In this document: one piece after another, positions 1 to 8,469 of the stretch
Numbering within the stretch: the stretch's first letter is position 1
Layout: each line of letters starts with the position of its first letter
Assembly (NCBI RefSeq): GCF_021021475.1
Contig: NZ_JAINWL010000002.1
Location: 1-64,000, forward strand
Length of the DNA: 64,000 bases
Direction of reading: 5' to 3'
Origin: Citromicrobium bathyomarinum
GTDB taxonomy: Bacteria > Pseudomonadota > Alphaproteobacteria > Sphingomonadales > Sphingomonadaceae
The notes under the pieces: generated by a model
Told to the model about the DNA's origin: nothing
The model's database searches: none
What the model saw: the letters and a program-made list of their open reading frames with translations, nothing else
Made by a program: the position numbers and the translations under genes

Positions 1-33
1 CAGCACACACAATAGCAATATCAATCGATGCAT
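1..33 (-). CDS. 5' end of a membrane or exported protein (partial)
   Basis: Reading leftwards from an ATG at 33-31, eleven codons run off the window edge and encode MHRLILLLCVL. This is a basic residue followed by a strongly hydrophobic run, as at the start of a signal peptide or membrane segment. A purine-rich AGAGG lies about seven bases upstream of the ATG. The gene would lie about 105 bases downstream of the O-antigen ligase gene on the same strand. Too little is visible to name a function; it could be another polysaccharide gene. It is listed because start and ribosome site agree. Confidence 0.4.
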   Translation of the reverse strand, partial: MHRLILLLCVL

Positions 34-138
34 TATCTGCCTCTGGCGTGAATGGTCGAGTGGAAGAAATCCGGGCAGACCCGATGCGCCCCCAGACTGG
101 CGGCGCAGATAGGCCTAAACGCTATTCCGGTAAAGTGC

Positions 139-1584
139 TCATTGGGACGGGTTCGTGTTTCGCCGCCGGGTGCCACCGCCGGACTTGCGCTTGCCTGAAC
201 CGGATTTTCCGCTGCCGGCGATGCGCTCTTCGCGCGGGTATCCGCCCGCCAGCCAGACCGCGGCGATCGCGCCCAGCGCCATGATGATCGGCGTGCGCGC
301 GGGGTAATCGACGAAGCTGGCCGCGAACACCAGCAGCAGCATCCACGATCCCAGCACCGCCAGCCCGCGCCCGGCAATCCATGCGCGCACGCTGGCATAG
401 GCCCACCAGCCGATCCCCACCACCAGCAGCAGTGCACCCAGTACACCGCCTTCGAGCACCACCTGCAGGAAATCATTATGTGCAAGGTTGTAATAGCGGA
501 ACTGGAGCATCGCGTCGGGCTCGGCGATGCGGAAGACCGGATCGAAAGTGCCGAAGCCGCTGCCCACGGGGGCGAAGGTGGCAGCCATCATCGACACCAC
601 CCCGGAGAGATCTTCGCGCGCATCGCCGGAGATCGATTCCGAGCCCAATCTTTCGAAGGACTCTGCCCGTCCGAGCACGACGCTTGCGACCACCAGGGCG
701 ATCAGGATCGCCGCGCCCACAAGCAGCGCGGATCGCGGAATCTTCGGCGCATTGCCGCCCGGTACGACGAAGACCGAGGCGCCCGCCACCAGTGCAAGCG
801 CGCCAAGTGCCAGACCGGCGCGCGACCCCGTGGCGAGGATCACCAGCACCATCAGCACGATGGAGAGCCCGCCACCGCCCAGCGCGAAAGCGGGAGAGAA
901 ATGGCCCCGGCGAACGCCGCGCGCCGCGACGAAAAATACCGCGACAATCGCCATGGCGAGCATCAGCGCCTGATGGTTGCGGTTGGCGAACACCCCGCTT
1001 GCCTCGCCCGCGCTGTCGTTGATCAGCGGGTGGTCGAGGCTGATGCCGGAAAATTCCGCGAGCCCGACAAGCAGTGAGAGCACAGCCATAACAATCAGAG
1101 CCTGTACGATCCGCCACTGCGCCTTTTCGGGCAGGTAGGCAGCGAAGGCGACCGCTGCGACCGGTACTACCAGCGACATCAAGGCGTTCATCGTACCCGG
1201 AGGCGAAAGGCTGATCGGCCGCCATGGCTGTGTGCCAAGCCCGGCGACATCGGCGGCGTCCAGAAACAGGTCGCGCCCCGGCATGGCGGTCCACAATCCC
1301 GGCGGCAGGGGGATCAGCTGCACCGCGACCAGCAGCGCTGCGCCGACGAGCAGGATCAGCGGCATGCCCAGCTTGAAGTGCGTCGGCCGAGCCTTGAGCA
1401 CGAAGAACACCAGCACGGCCCAGGTGCCCACGCGGGTAACCATCTGGCCCAGCGCATCGGCGCGCGATGCGCCGCCGGCCAGCCAGACGATGGCGAGCAA
1501 AACCAGCAGGCACACGAAGGCGAGGCTTTCCGGGCCGCCGCTACGTTCGAACGGAAGCCAGGATTTCAGAACATTGCGCTTCAT
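139..1584 (-). CDS. O-antigen ligase-like / Wzy-type polysaccharide membrane protein
   Basis: A 481-residue polytopic inner-membrane protein with about eleven hydrophobic segments. A long periplasmic loop near residues 360-375 contains LAHNDFLQ. The H-N-D-xL motif in the last large loop, followed by a Gly-rich helix, is typical of the WaaL/Wzy (Wzy_C) superfamily, which ligates or polymerises lipid-linked glycans at the outer face of the inner membrane. The C-terminus is a basic, Gly/Ser/Lys/Arg-rich cytoplasmic tail. manC and manA lie 3-5 kb away on the same strand, which fits a surface-polysaccharide role. Ligase and polymerase cannot be separated from sequence alone. The ATG at 1584 faces the divergent lipoprotein gene across 53 bases. 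Confidence 0.8.
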   Translation of the reverse strand: MKRNVLKSWLPFERSGGPESLAFVCLLVLLAIVWLAGGASRADALGQMVTRVGTWAVLVFFVLKARPTHFKLGMPLILLVGAALLVAVQLIPLPPGLWTAMPGRDLFLDAADVAGLGTQPWRPISLSPPGTMNALMSLVVPVAAVAFAAYLPEKAQWRIVQALIVMAVLSLLVGLAEFSGISLDHPLINDSAGEASGVFANRNHQALMLAMAIVAVFFVAARGVRRGHFSPAFALGGGGLSIVLMVLVILATGSRAGLALGALALVAGASVFVVPGGNAPKIPRSALLVGAAILIALVVASVVLGRAESFERLGSESISGDAREDLSGVVSMMAATFAPVGSGFGTFDPVFRIAEPDAMLQFRYYNLAHNDFLQVVLEGGVLGALLLVVGIGWWAYASVRAWIAGRGLAVLGSWMLLLVFAASFVDYPARTPIIMALGAIAAVWLAGGYPREERIAGSGKSGSGKRKSGGGTRRRNTNPSQ

Positions 1585-1637
1585 TTTGAAATTGTTTCCG
1601 TCCGGGGTATGCGACGCGCGTCTTTAGGGAAGTTTCA

Positions 1638-2105
1638 ATGATCAAGCGAATCATGCTGCTGGTTGCAGCCTTGGGATGTCAGGCATGCGGCCAGGAGACC
1701 ATCGAGCCGTACAAGGTCGATAGCTTCGCCGGTCGTGAAATTCCAGCGGCGCAAAAGAAGGCTGCCCAGGCGCTCTCGATCGGCAACGCGTCTGCGCTGA
1801 CCTATTCGGACAGCCCCTATACCCAGGCGGTGCTGTGCGATGTGGCGACCGACACCGTGCTGGGCCCCTATCGCAATTCCGCCCAGCTCGACCAGACGCA
1901 GCAGGCGGCGATGGGGCAGTTGCTCGAGCTGTTCGACAAGCGGGTGCAGACCCAGGCACGCGAAGCCCAAAAGAGCGCGAGCGAACTGGCGCAGGATCGC
2001 GAATCGCTGGCCGAGCAATTCATGCCTACCCGCCCGGCCAAGGCGAAGGTCGCGCTTGCCTGTATTCGTGAGATCGAAGGCTTCGGCGACCTCCCCGGGA
2101 TCTAG
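1638..2105 (+). CDS. small hypothetical lipoprotein
   Basis: A 155-residue protein starting MIKRIMLLVAALGCQACG, a short basic plus hydrophobic leader with Cys at residues 14 and 17. It is probably a lipoprotein, or an exported protein with an unusual lipobox. The mature part is hydrophilic, Gln/Ala-rich and probably helical, with a Cys near residue 66 (VLCDV) and another near 143 (ACIRE) that could pair. A TAGGGA ribosome site precedes the ATG. It is divergent from the O-antigen ligase gene and followed by the convergent fabI. I do not recognise a family and do not assign a function. Confidence 0.6.
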   Translation: MIKRIMLLVAALGCQACGQETIEPYKVDSFAGREIPAAQKKAAQALSIGNASALTYSDSPYTQAVLCDVATDTVLGPYRNSAQLDQTQQAAMGQLLELFDKRVQTQAREAQKSASELAQDRESLAEQFMPTRPAKAKVALACIREIEGFGDLPGI

Positions 2106-2128
2106 CCCCGGGATCTGGCCCAGGGAAG

Positions 2129-2935
2129 CTAGCCGAGCGCGATATCGGGCGCGTCTTCCTGCTTCATCCCGACGACGTGGTAGCCCGCGTCGACATGGTG
2201 GACCTCGCCGGTGACGCCCGATGACAGATCGCTCAGGAAATAGAGGCCCGAGCCACCGACATCGTCGATCGTGACATTGCGGCGGAGCGGGGAGTTGAGC
2301 TCGTTCCACTTGAGGATGTACCGGAAATCGCCGATCCCGCTGGCCGCCAGCGTCTTGATCGGCCCCGCGCTGATCGCGTTCACCCGAATGTTGTCCGGCC
2401 CCAGATCATTGGCGAGATATTGCACGCTGGTTTCCAGCGCGGCCTTGGCGACGCCCATCACGTTGTAATGCGGGATGACCTTTTCCGCGCCGTAATAGGT
2501 CAGGGTCAGGATGCTGCCGCCGCTTTCTGGCATCATCGCCGCCGCACGCTTGGCCACCGCGACCAGCGAATAGGCCGAGATGTTCATGGTCATGAGGAAA
2601 TTGTCGAGGCTGGTGTCGACATACTTGCCGCGCAGCTCGCTCTTGTCGGAAAAGCCGATCGCGTGGACCACGAAATCGAGGCTGTCCCAGTGGCTCTTGA
2701 GCGTCTCGAACGCGGCGTCCAGATTGTCCATGTCGCTGACATCGCACGGGAACACGATTTCCGAGCCGAGCTGCTCGGCCAGCGGGCGGACCCGCTTTTC
2801 CAGTGCCTCGCCCTGATAGGTGAAGGCCAGCTGCGCGCCCTGCGCGGCGCAGGCCTTGGCAATGCCCCAGGCGAGCGACTTGTCGTTGGCGAGCCCCATG
2901 ATGAGCCCCCGCTTGCCTTCCATCAGACCGGTCAT
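2129..2935 (-). CDS. fabI: enoyl-[acyl-carrier-protein] reductase [NADH] FabI
   Basis: A 268-residue short-chain dehydrogenase-type enzyme that catalyses the last reductive step of type II fatty-acid elongation in the cytoplasm. The N-terminal cofactor site reads GLANDKSLAWG. Tyr157 and Lys164 have the Tyr-x6-Lys spacing specific to FabI (PHYNVMGVAK), and the upstream tyrosine is Tyr147. The length matches the family. The open frame continues upstream, but the ATG at 2935 overlaps the TGA of yihY by four bases, so the two are probably translationally coupled. It is the end of a dnaJ-like, yihY, fabI cluster. FabI is the family inhibited by triclosan; resistance cannot be judged here. Confidence 0.95.
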   Translation of the reverse strand: MTGLMEGKRGLIMGLANDKSLAWGIAKACAAQGAQLAFTYQGEALEKRVRPLAEQLGSEIVFPCDVSDMDNLDAAFETLKSHWDSLDFVVHAIGFSDKSELRGKYVDTSLDNFLMTMNISAYSLVAVAKRAAAMMPESGGSILTLTYYGAEKVIPHYNVMGVAKAALETSVQYLANDLGPDNIRVNAISAGPIKTLAASGIGDFRYILKWNELNSPLRRNVTIDDVGGSGLYFLSDLSSGVTGEVHHVDAGYHVVGMKQEDAPDIALG

Positions 2936-3966
2936 GGTTTCTCCTTTTCGTATCCCAGCGCCTCTGGCGCGATCCGCGGCTCGTGCGCGCTCATCGTCGC
3001 CAGCCGCTCTTCCTCTGGCGTCTCTGCGAGCGCCGCGTTCAATTGCGCCCCGATAACGACGCCGAGCCCGACCAGCCAGAAAAACAGCAGCGTGATGATG
3101 ATTCCGGCGAGCGAACCATAGGTGAGGTTGTAGCTGAAAAAGCTCCGCAGCACCTGCGGCAGCGCGACCGTCACGCCGACCCACCACAAGGTGACCGCCA
3201 GCGCGCCGGGCCATTTGGGGTAGCGTTTCTTGCGGTACTGACCGGGCGTCAGCACGTAGAACAGCGCGTAGAAAGAACCGAACAGGCCGAAACCGGGCAC
3301 GAAGCGCGCCAGCGCGAGCTTGCCCAGCGCATCGCTGAGGGGCGGGAAATAGGCTGCAATGATTTGCTGCGCCGTGCCGATCATCACCTGCGCGATCAGC
3401 GAGAGCATCAGCACGATGACCGCCGCGATGATGATGCCGGTCGATGCAAGGCGGTAACGCCAGAAGGCCTGGGTCGCCTCGGTGCCGTAAGACCGGCGCA
3501 GCAGGTCGCGAATCGTCTCGATCAGGCTGCCCACGGTCCACAGGCCCAGCAGCCCGCCCGCCCACAGCAGCCAGCCCTGCCGCGCATCGATCACGTTGCG
3601 CGCCACGGGCTCGATCACCTCGGCCACCACCGGCGGCATCGCGAGCAGGAGGGCGTTGATGCTGGCCGCGCGCTCGCTGCTCTCGCCGAAGGCGGCGAAG
3701 ATTGCCGCCCCGGTGATGAAGAAGGGAAAGATCGCGAGCATCGCGAGATAGGCGAGATTGCCCGCGTAGAGGAAGCCGTCGTTAAGCGTGCCCACCAGCA
3801 CCCGGCGCGCAACCTCGTAGGAGCGGAAATACTTGTGTTCCGGTGCGCCGCGCGAGGTCCGCAGGGCCTGCGCCTCACGCCGCCGGTCCTCGGGTGTCAG
3901 CGAGTGGATCTGCCGGTTTTCAGGGTCGGGAAGCGCCTGTCTGAGGCGCGGAATGAGGCGGCCCAT
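2932..3966 (-). CDS. YihY/UPF0761 family inner-membrane protein
   Basis: A 344-residue protein with a basic N-terminal cytoplasmic region of about 65 residues, six predicted transmembrane helices and a charged C-terminal tail. The first helix region (YAGNLAYLAMLAIFPFF) and the WxxGxLxGLWT segment are characteristic of the YihY/BrkB family. The family was once called ribonuclease BN, but that activity belongs to another protein and its transport role is unresolved. ATG 3966 is chosen because GAGG lies just upstream; an in-frame GTG exists at 3972. The start is only a few bases from the dnaJ-like stop and the end overlaps fabI, so the three genes probably form one transcript. Confidence 0.85.
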   Translation of the reverse strand: MGRLIPRLRQALPDPENRQIHSLTPEDRRREAQALRTSRGAPEHKYFRSYEVARRVLVGTLNDGFLYAGNLAYLAMLAIFPFFITGAAIFAAFGESSERAASINALLLAMPPVVAEVIEPVARNVIDARQGWLLWAGGLLGLWTVGSLIETIRDLLRRSYGTEATQAFWRYRLASTGIIIAAVIVLMLSLIAQVMIGTAQQIIAAYFPPLSDALGKLALARFVPGFGLFGSFYALFYVLTPGQYRKKRYPKWPGALAVTLWWVGVTVALPQVLRSFFSYNLTYGSLAGIIITLLFFWLVGLGVVIGAQLNAALAETPEEERLATMSAHEPRIAPEALGYEKEKP

Positions 3967-3973
3967 CGCCACC

Positions 3974-4924
3974 TCAGGTGCTCAGGTCCGCGCGTGGATC
4001 GCTTTTGTCGGTCCATCCCTCGAGTGCTTGCTGAAGCGGGCCGATATCCTCGGGCAGGACGATCTGGATCGTTACCAGCTGGTCGCCGCGGCCACCGGTT
4101 TTGCGCGAGAAACCCTTGCCCGACAGGCGCATGGTCGTACCGCCGCTGGTGCCCGGCTTGATCGTCAGCATGACCGGCCCGTCGACCGTGGGCACGCGGA
4201 CCTTGCCGCCGCGAACCGCCTCGCTCAGCGTGATCGGCAGTTCGAGCCGGACGCGGTCGCCGTCGCGTTCGAAATGGGGGTGCTTGTCGATTTCGACCGT
4301 GACCAGCGCATCGCCCGCGCCGCCGGGCCCCTGCTCGCCCTTGCCGCGCAGCCGCATCTGGGTGCCGCTCTCGACCCCGGCGGGCAGTTTCAGGTCGATC
4401 GTCTTGCCGTCGGACAGGGTGATCCGCTGATCGATCAGCCTTGCCGCATCGACGAAGGGCACGCGCAGGCGATAGGCGATGTCCGCACCCTTGCGCGGGG
4501 GTGCGCTGCGCGAGCCGAAGCCGCCGCCTCTGGCGCTCCCGCCGCCCATCGGCCCGGTCCGGCCACCGCCGAACAGGCCTTCGAACAAGTCGCCCAGATC
4601 CACGTCTTCGCCGCCGAAGCCGCGAAAATCCTGGTTCGAATAGCCACCGCGCGGCCCTGCGCCGCTGCCGCCGAACCCTCCGCCACCGAACGGATTGGTC
4701 GGATTGCCTTCAAGGTCGATCTCGCCGCGATCGTAGCGGGCGCGCTGGTCCTTGTCGGACAGCAGATCATAGGCCTTGGTGATGTCGGAAAAGCGCTCGG
4801 CCGCCTTGGGATTATCCTTGTTGCGGTCCGGATGGAGCTGCTTGGCGAGCGTGCGATAGGCGCTCTTGATCTCCTTTTCAGACGCACTGCGCCCGATGCC
4901 GAGGATGTCGTAAGCGTCTGCCAT
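3974..4924 (-). CDS. DnaJ-family co-chaperone of the CbpA type
   Basis: A 316-residue protein with an N-terminal J domain (residues 1-70) carrying the HPD motif at 31-33. This is the loop that stimulates DnaK ATPase. A Gly/Phe-rich linker follows (about 75-135), then two C-terminal substrate-binding domains (about 140-310). The Cys-rich zinc module of true DnaJ is absent, so this is a CbpA-like type II J protein. It begins with ATG at 4924 and runs straight into yihY and fabI. Which clients it serves cannot be told from sequence. Confidence 0.9.
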   Translation of the reverse strand: MADAYDILGIGRSASEKEIKSAYRTLAKQLHPDRNKDNPKAAERFSDITKAYDLLSDKDQRARYDRGEIDLEGNPTNPFGGGGFGGSGAGPRGGYSNQDFRGFGGEDVDLGDLFEGLFGGGRTGPMGGGSARGGGFGSRSAPPRKGADIAYRLRVPFVDAARLIDQRITLSDGKTIDLKLPAGVESGTQMRLRGKGEQGPGGAGDALVTVEIDKHPHFERDGDRVRLELPITLSEAVRGGKVRVPTVDGPVMLTIKPGTSGGTTMRLSGKGFSRKTGGRGDQLVTIQIVLPEDIGPLQQALEGWTDKSDPRADLST

Positions 4925-4998
4925 GAGCTGCTAGCTAGAATTCGCACCGGGTCCGCGCAAGGCGCTTGGCGAGATAAGCCGGATTACGCACAGCACAA

Positions 4999-5811
4999 TC
5001 AGGCATTTGCACGGTGGGTCTCCTCGACCAGAATGGCACTCGCGTCGGGTCGCAGCGCAAGGCCGCGCAGCCCGCGCGCAATCGTACAGCTGCCCACGGG
5101 CAGCGGCTGTTCGTCCAGCGTGACCCCTTCGGACAGCGGCAGAACCAGACACTCGCGCCCGAAACGCTCGTTGGGTAATGCGGCAGAACCGGTCAGTTTC
5201 GCGACCCGGAAAAACGGCCCGTCGATCAGTTCGCAATAGACACCGCTGGTCTCACCGGCACGGGTCAGCAGCGCGTCGTCGAACGGTTGACGCCGGACGA
5301 CCCGCAGCGCCTCTTCGAGATGCAGGTCGCGCGGGCGCCCGTAATCGTACAGGCGATAGGTCACATCGCTGTTCTGCTGCACTTCCAGCAGGCTGATGCC
5401 CGGCCCGATCGCGTGGATCGTGCCGGCCGGGATCGACACGAAATCGCCCGGCCGCACTTCGAGCCGGCGGACCGCGCTCTCGATCGAGCCGTCGAGCGCG
5501 CCTGCACGCAGTTCGTCCACGCTCATCGCCCGCTCCAGCCCGACCGCGATCGTCGCGCCGGGTTGCGCATCGAGGATGTACCAGCACTCGTTCTTGCCCC
5601 GCTGGCCTGCCGGGGCCTGCGCATCGTCGGGGTGGACCTGCACCGACAGCGCGGCATCGGTGAAGATGAACTTGACCAGCAGGCTGTCGAGCTCGGGCGG
5701 CGGATCGAACCAGATCTCGCCCAGCGGCTCTTCGCCCGGATTGGTGAAAGGAGCGGGCGGCGTGTGCCGACCCCACACCTTGTGCACCAGATGGACCGGG
5801 AGCGTCCTCAT
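4999..5811 (-). CDS. manA: class I mannose-6-phosphate isomerase
   Basis: A 270-residue cupin-fold metal enzyme that interconverts fructose-6-phosphate and mannose-6-phosphate, supplying GDP-mannose for polysaccharides. The zinc ligands are visible as the His in VQVHPDD, the Glu in KNECWYIL and the His in GTIHAIG, in the usual order for the short type I isomerases. The start ATG at 5811 overlaps the manC stop (ATGA), showing a coupled manC-manA unit. The frame is open further upstream but lies over manC. At 270 residues it belongs to the short bacterial class rather than the roughly 400-residue enterobacterial form. Confidence 0.92.
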   Translation of the reverse strand: MRTLPVHLVHKVWGRHTPPAPFTNPGEEPLGEIWFDPPPELDSLLVKFIFTDAALSVQVHPDDAQAPAGQRGKNECWYILDAQPGATIAVGLERAMSVDELRAGALDGSIESAVRRLEVRPGDFVSIPAGTIHAIGPGISLLEVQQNSDVTYRLYDYGRPRDLHLEEALRVVRRQPFDDALLTRAGETSGVYCELIDGPFFRVAKLTGSAALPNERFGRECLVLPLSEGVTLDEQPLPVGSCTIARGLRGLALRPDASAILVEETHRANA

Positions 5812-6824
5812 GAGAGAGAGGCTCCGCCCAGCTTGCCGACATCCTGCGCCGCATCGGCGCGCATGACGAGAATTTCGTCGCCGTCGACCACCACGATCAC
5901 GTCGTCCAGCCCGACCACCGATACCCGCGGCCCGTCGCTGTCGACCATCACTCTGCTGCAATCGAGCAGTTCGTGGGGCCCGCGAGAGACCCCGCCGCGC
6001 GCCTCGCGCAGCGCATCCCAGCTGCCGATATCGGACCAGCCCATCGAGACGGGCACCATCGCTGCATGGGCGGTGTTTTCCATCACTGCATAATCGATCG
6101 ATTCGCTGCGGATCGTCTCGAACACCTTGGCATCGGGGCGGAACAGCGCCCCGTCCTCGGTGCCTTGTGCCACCGCAGCCTCGCACAGGGCCGCCATTTC
6201 CGGTCGGTGCCTGCGCAGCTCTTCCAGGAATACGTCGCGGCCGAAGGCGAAGATGCCGCCATTCCAGCTATAGCGACCATCGGCGAGGAACCGCTGCGCC
6301 GTAGCAAGGTCGGGCTTCTCGACGAACGCGTCGAGCCGGAAGCCGTCCGCGAGCGCCTCCCCCCGCTTGAGGTAGCCATAGCCGGTGTGGGGCTTGCTCG
6401 CCTCGATACCGAAGGCCACCAGCGAGCCCTGCTGCGCCAGCTGTGCTGCGGCGCGCGCGGCCTCGCGGAATGCGGGCGCGTCGGCAATGTAATGGTCGCT
6501 GGGGCAGACCAGCAGAACGCTGCCTTCCGGTGCGCGCAGCGCGGCCAGCGCGATAGCGGGCGCGGTGTTGCGGCCCATCGGTTCGGCGATAATCGCAAGC
6601 TCGCTGCCACCCTGTTCGCGCACCAGCGGCACATGCGGCTCGCCCGCCACCACCATCGCAGGCGCGAATTGATCGGGATCGGCCACCCGGTCGAGCGCCT
6701 GCTGGAACAGCGTCCGCTCGCCCAGCAGCGGCAGGAAGGGTTTCGGCCGGGCAGGGCGAGAGCGCGGCCAGAGGCGTGTGCCTCCGCCGCCGCACAGGAT
6801 CACGGGCTTGATTAACGCCGACAT
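5808..6824 (-). CDS. manC: mannose-1-phosphate guanylyltransferase
   Basis: A 338-residue nucleotidyltransferase that makes GDP-mannose from GTP and mannose-1-phosphate. The N-terminal signature GGGGTRLWP followed by RPKPFLPL is the nucleotide-binding loop and pyrophosphorylase motif. VEKPD near residue 160 is the sugar-phosphate-binding motif. The enzyme lacks the fused isomerase domain of bifunctional ManC/AlgA proteins, and that activity is supplied by the overlapping manA. The start at ATG 6824 (MSALIKP) is preferred over the in-frame ATG at 6845, because the homology begins just after it. The upstream gap to pdxH contains two TTACCAA copies. Confidence 0.93.
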   Translation of the reverse strand: MSALIKPVILCGGGGTRLWPRSRPARPKPFLPLLGERTLFQQALDRVADPDQFAPAMVVAGEPHVPLVREQGGSELAIIAEPMGRNTAPAIALAALRAPEGSVLLVCPSDHYIADAPAFREAARAAAQLAQQGSLVAFGIEASKPHTGYGYLKRGEALADGFRLDAFVEKPDLATAQRFLADGRYSWNGGIFAFGRDVFLEELRRHRPEMAALCEAAVAQGTEDGALFRPDAKVFETIRSESIDYAVMENTAHAAMVPVSMGWSDIGSWDALREARGGVSRGPHELLDCSRVMVDSDGPRVSVVGLDDVIVVVDGDEILVMRADAAQDVGKLGGASLS

Positions 6825-6904
6825 GGCCGGGTGTTTACCAAGCACTCCTTACCAAATGAATGCGCCAATTGCGGCTCTGCACGGGCGGGGCTAGGGACCG
6901 GGGC

Positions 6905-7525
6905 ATGAGCGACACCATCCATACGCCCGCCACCAGCAGCGCGCTGCCCACCGATGGCCCACTGGCGCTGTTCGACCAGTGGTATGCCGAAGCGCGCGCT
7001 AGCGAGCCCAATGATTCTAACGCGATGGCACTGGCAACCGCCACGCCGGACGGTCGCCCGTCGGTGCGGATGGTGCTGCTGAAGGACTTCGGCGAGGGCG
7101 AGTTCACCTTTTACACCAATGCGCAGAGCCGCAAGGGCGAGGAAATTCGCGCCAATGCGCATGCCGCGCTGCTGTTCCACTGGAAGGGCCTGCGCCGCCA
7201 GATCCGCATCGAAGGCCCGCTCACCCAGGTAAGCGACGCGACCGCCGACGAGTATTTCCACTCGCGCTCGCGCCCGGCGCAGCTTGGCGCGGTCGCCTCC
7301 GACCAGTCGCGCCCGCTCGCGGATCGCGAGGCCTTTGTCGCACGCTATCACGAAGCCGAGGCCCGCTTTGCGGGCGACGAAGTGGAGCGGCCCGCCCACT
7401 GGACAGGGTTCACCCTGCATGCCGAGCGGATCGAGTTCTGGCTCGACCGCGACAACCGCCTGCACGATCGCCGCGTGTTCCTGCGCGAGGGCGACGGCTG
7501 GACGAGCACGCTGCTGTTCCCATGA
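6905..7525 (+). CDS. pdxH: pyridoxamine 5'-phosphate oxidase
   Basis: A 206-residue FMN-dependent flavin-reductase-fold enzyme that oxidises pyridoxamine or pyridoxine phosphate to pyridoxal phosphate. The FMN/substrate-binding segments RMVLLKDF, FYTNAQSRKG and the C-terminal RLHDR...W region, with the final LFP, are as in the family. The ATG at 6905 gives the usual length. Its stop overlaps the next gene (ATGA at 7522), and that gene overlaps the one after, so pdxH, the CDF transporter and the PhzF-like gene are a tightly coupled unit, though they have no obvious shared pathway. Confidence 0.93.
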   Translation: MSDTIHTPATSSALPTDGPLALFDQWYAEARASEPNDSNAMALATATPDGRPSVRMVLLKDFGEGEFTFYTNAQSRKGEEIRANAHAALLFHWKGLRRQIRIEGPLTQVSDATADEYFHSRSRPAQLGAVASDQSRPLADREAFVARYHEAEARFAGDEVERPAHWTGFTLHAERIEFWLDRDNRLHDRRVFLREGDGWTSTLLFP

Positions 7526-8469
7526 GGAGCGGGTCGGCCAGCGAGAGGGCAAACCTCGGCCGCGCCGCCGCCATCGCATCGATTTCGACCGCGCTGCTGC
7601 TGGTCGCGCTCAAGCTATGGGCGGTGTGGCAGACCAGTTCGGTGTCGCTGCTCGGCAGCCTGGCGGACAGCGCGCTCGATCTGGTGGCGAGCCTTGTCAC
7701 CCTGCTCGGCGTCATCATCGCTGCGCGTCCGGCGAGTTCCACCCACCGTTTCGGGCATGGCAAGGCGGAGGCGCTGGCAGCGATCTTTCAGGTGATGCTG
7801 ATCGCGGTGTCCGCCGCAGGCATCGCCATGCGATCCGGGCAGGCGCTGGTCGAAGGGGAGCGGGTGGCCGCCGCGCAGGAAGGCATCGTGGTCAGCGTGA
7901 TCGCGATCCTTGCAACCTTCGCGCTGCTTGCCTTTCAGCGTTACGTGCTCGCGCGGACGGGCTCGCTCGCGATCCATGCCGATCATGTGCATTACCAGTC
8001 GGACCTGCTGCTCAATCTCGCGGTGATCGCGGCGCTGGTGCTCGATCGCTATCTCGGCGTGGCGTGGGCGGACCCGCTGTTCGGCCTCGCGATTGCCGCG
8101 TGGCTGCTGTGGGGCGCTTGGCGTGCGGGCTCGGAGGCGGTCGATCACCTGATGGATCGTGAATGGCCGGAGGAAAAACGCCGCCGCTTCGTCGAGGTCG
8201 CGGCGCGCCATCCGGAACTCGCCCGCCTGCACGATCTGCGCACGCGCACCAGCGGCGGAATCGATTTTGTTCAATTTCATGTGGACCTCCCCGGCGACTA
8301 CACCGTTGAGAAGGCTCACGATATCATCGACCGGGTCGAACAGGAGCTGGGCCGCGAATTTCCAGAGGCCGAGCTGCTGATCCACATCGACCCTGCCGGT
8401 CATGTCGATGAGCCCGGAAACACGCTCGTCGAGCAAGACGAGTTCGCCAAGCTGGAGAGCAAACCATGA
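7522..8469 (+). CDS. cation diffusion facilitator (CDF) family metal transporter
   Basis: A 315-residue inner-membrane metal/proton antiporter. Hydrophobic helices occupy about residues 14-200 and a cytoplasmic alpha-beta dimerisation domain follows (about 210-290). Metal-binding motifs are the Asp-rich LADSALDLVAS in helix 2 and HADHVHYQSD in helix 5 (HxxxD type), which resemble FieF/YiiP zinc-iron exporters. The C-terminal domain retains the histidines of HVDLPG and LIHIDP. Translation is coupled to pdxH on one side and to the PhzF-like gene on the other by ATGA overlaps. The metal transported is not certain; Zn or Fe is likely from the HD pattern. Confidence 0.9.
   Translation: MRSGSASERANLGRAAAIASISTALLLVALKLWAVWQTSSVSLLGSLADSALDLVASLVTLLGVIIAARPASSTHRFGHGKAEALAAIFQVMLIAVSAAGIAMRSGQALVEGERVAAAQEGIVVSVIAILATFALLAFQRYVLARTGSLAIHADHVHYQSDLLLNLAVIAALVLDRYLGVAWADPLFGLAIAAWLLWGAWRAGSEAVDHLMDREWPEEKRRRFVEVAARHPELARLHDLRTRTSGGIDFVQFHVDLPGDYTVEKAHDIIDRVEQELGREFPEAELLIHIDPAGHVDEPGNTLVEQDEFAKLESKP

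Noticed and set aside
2936-3565. Possible N-terminal extension of FabI to 478 residues.
   Set aside because: It overlaps the yihY gene on the same strand in another frame. FabI ends at the standard length from ATG 2935.
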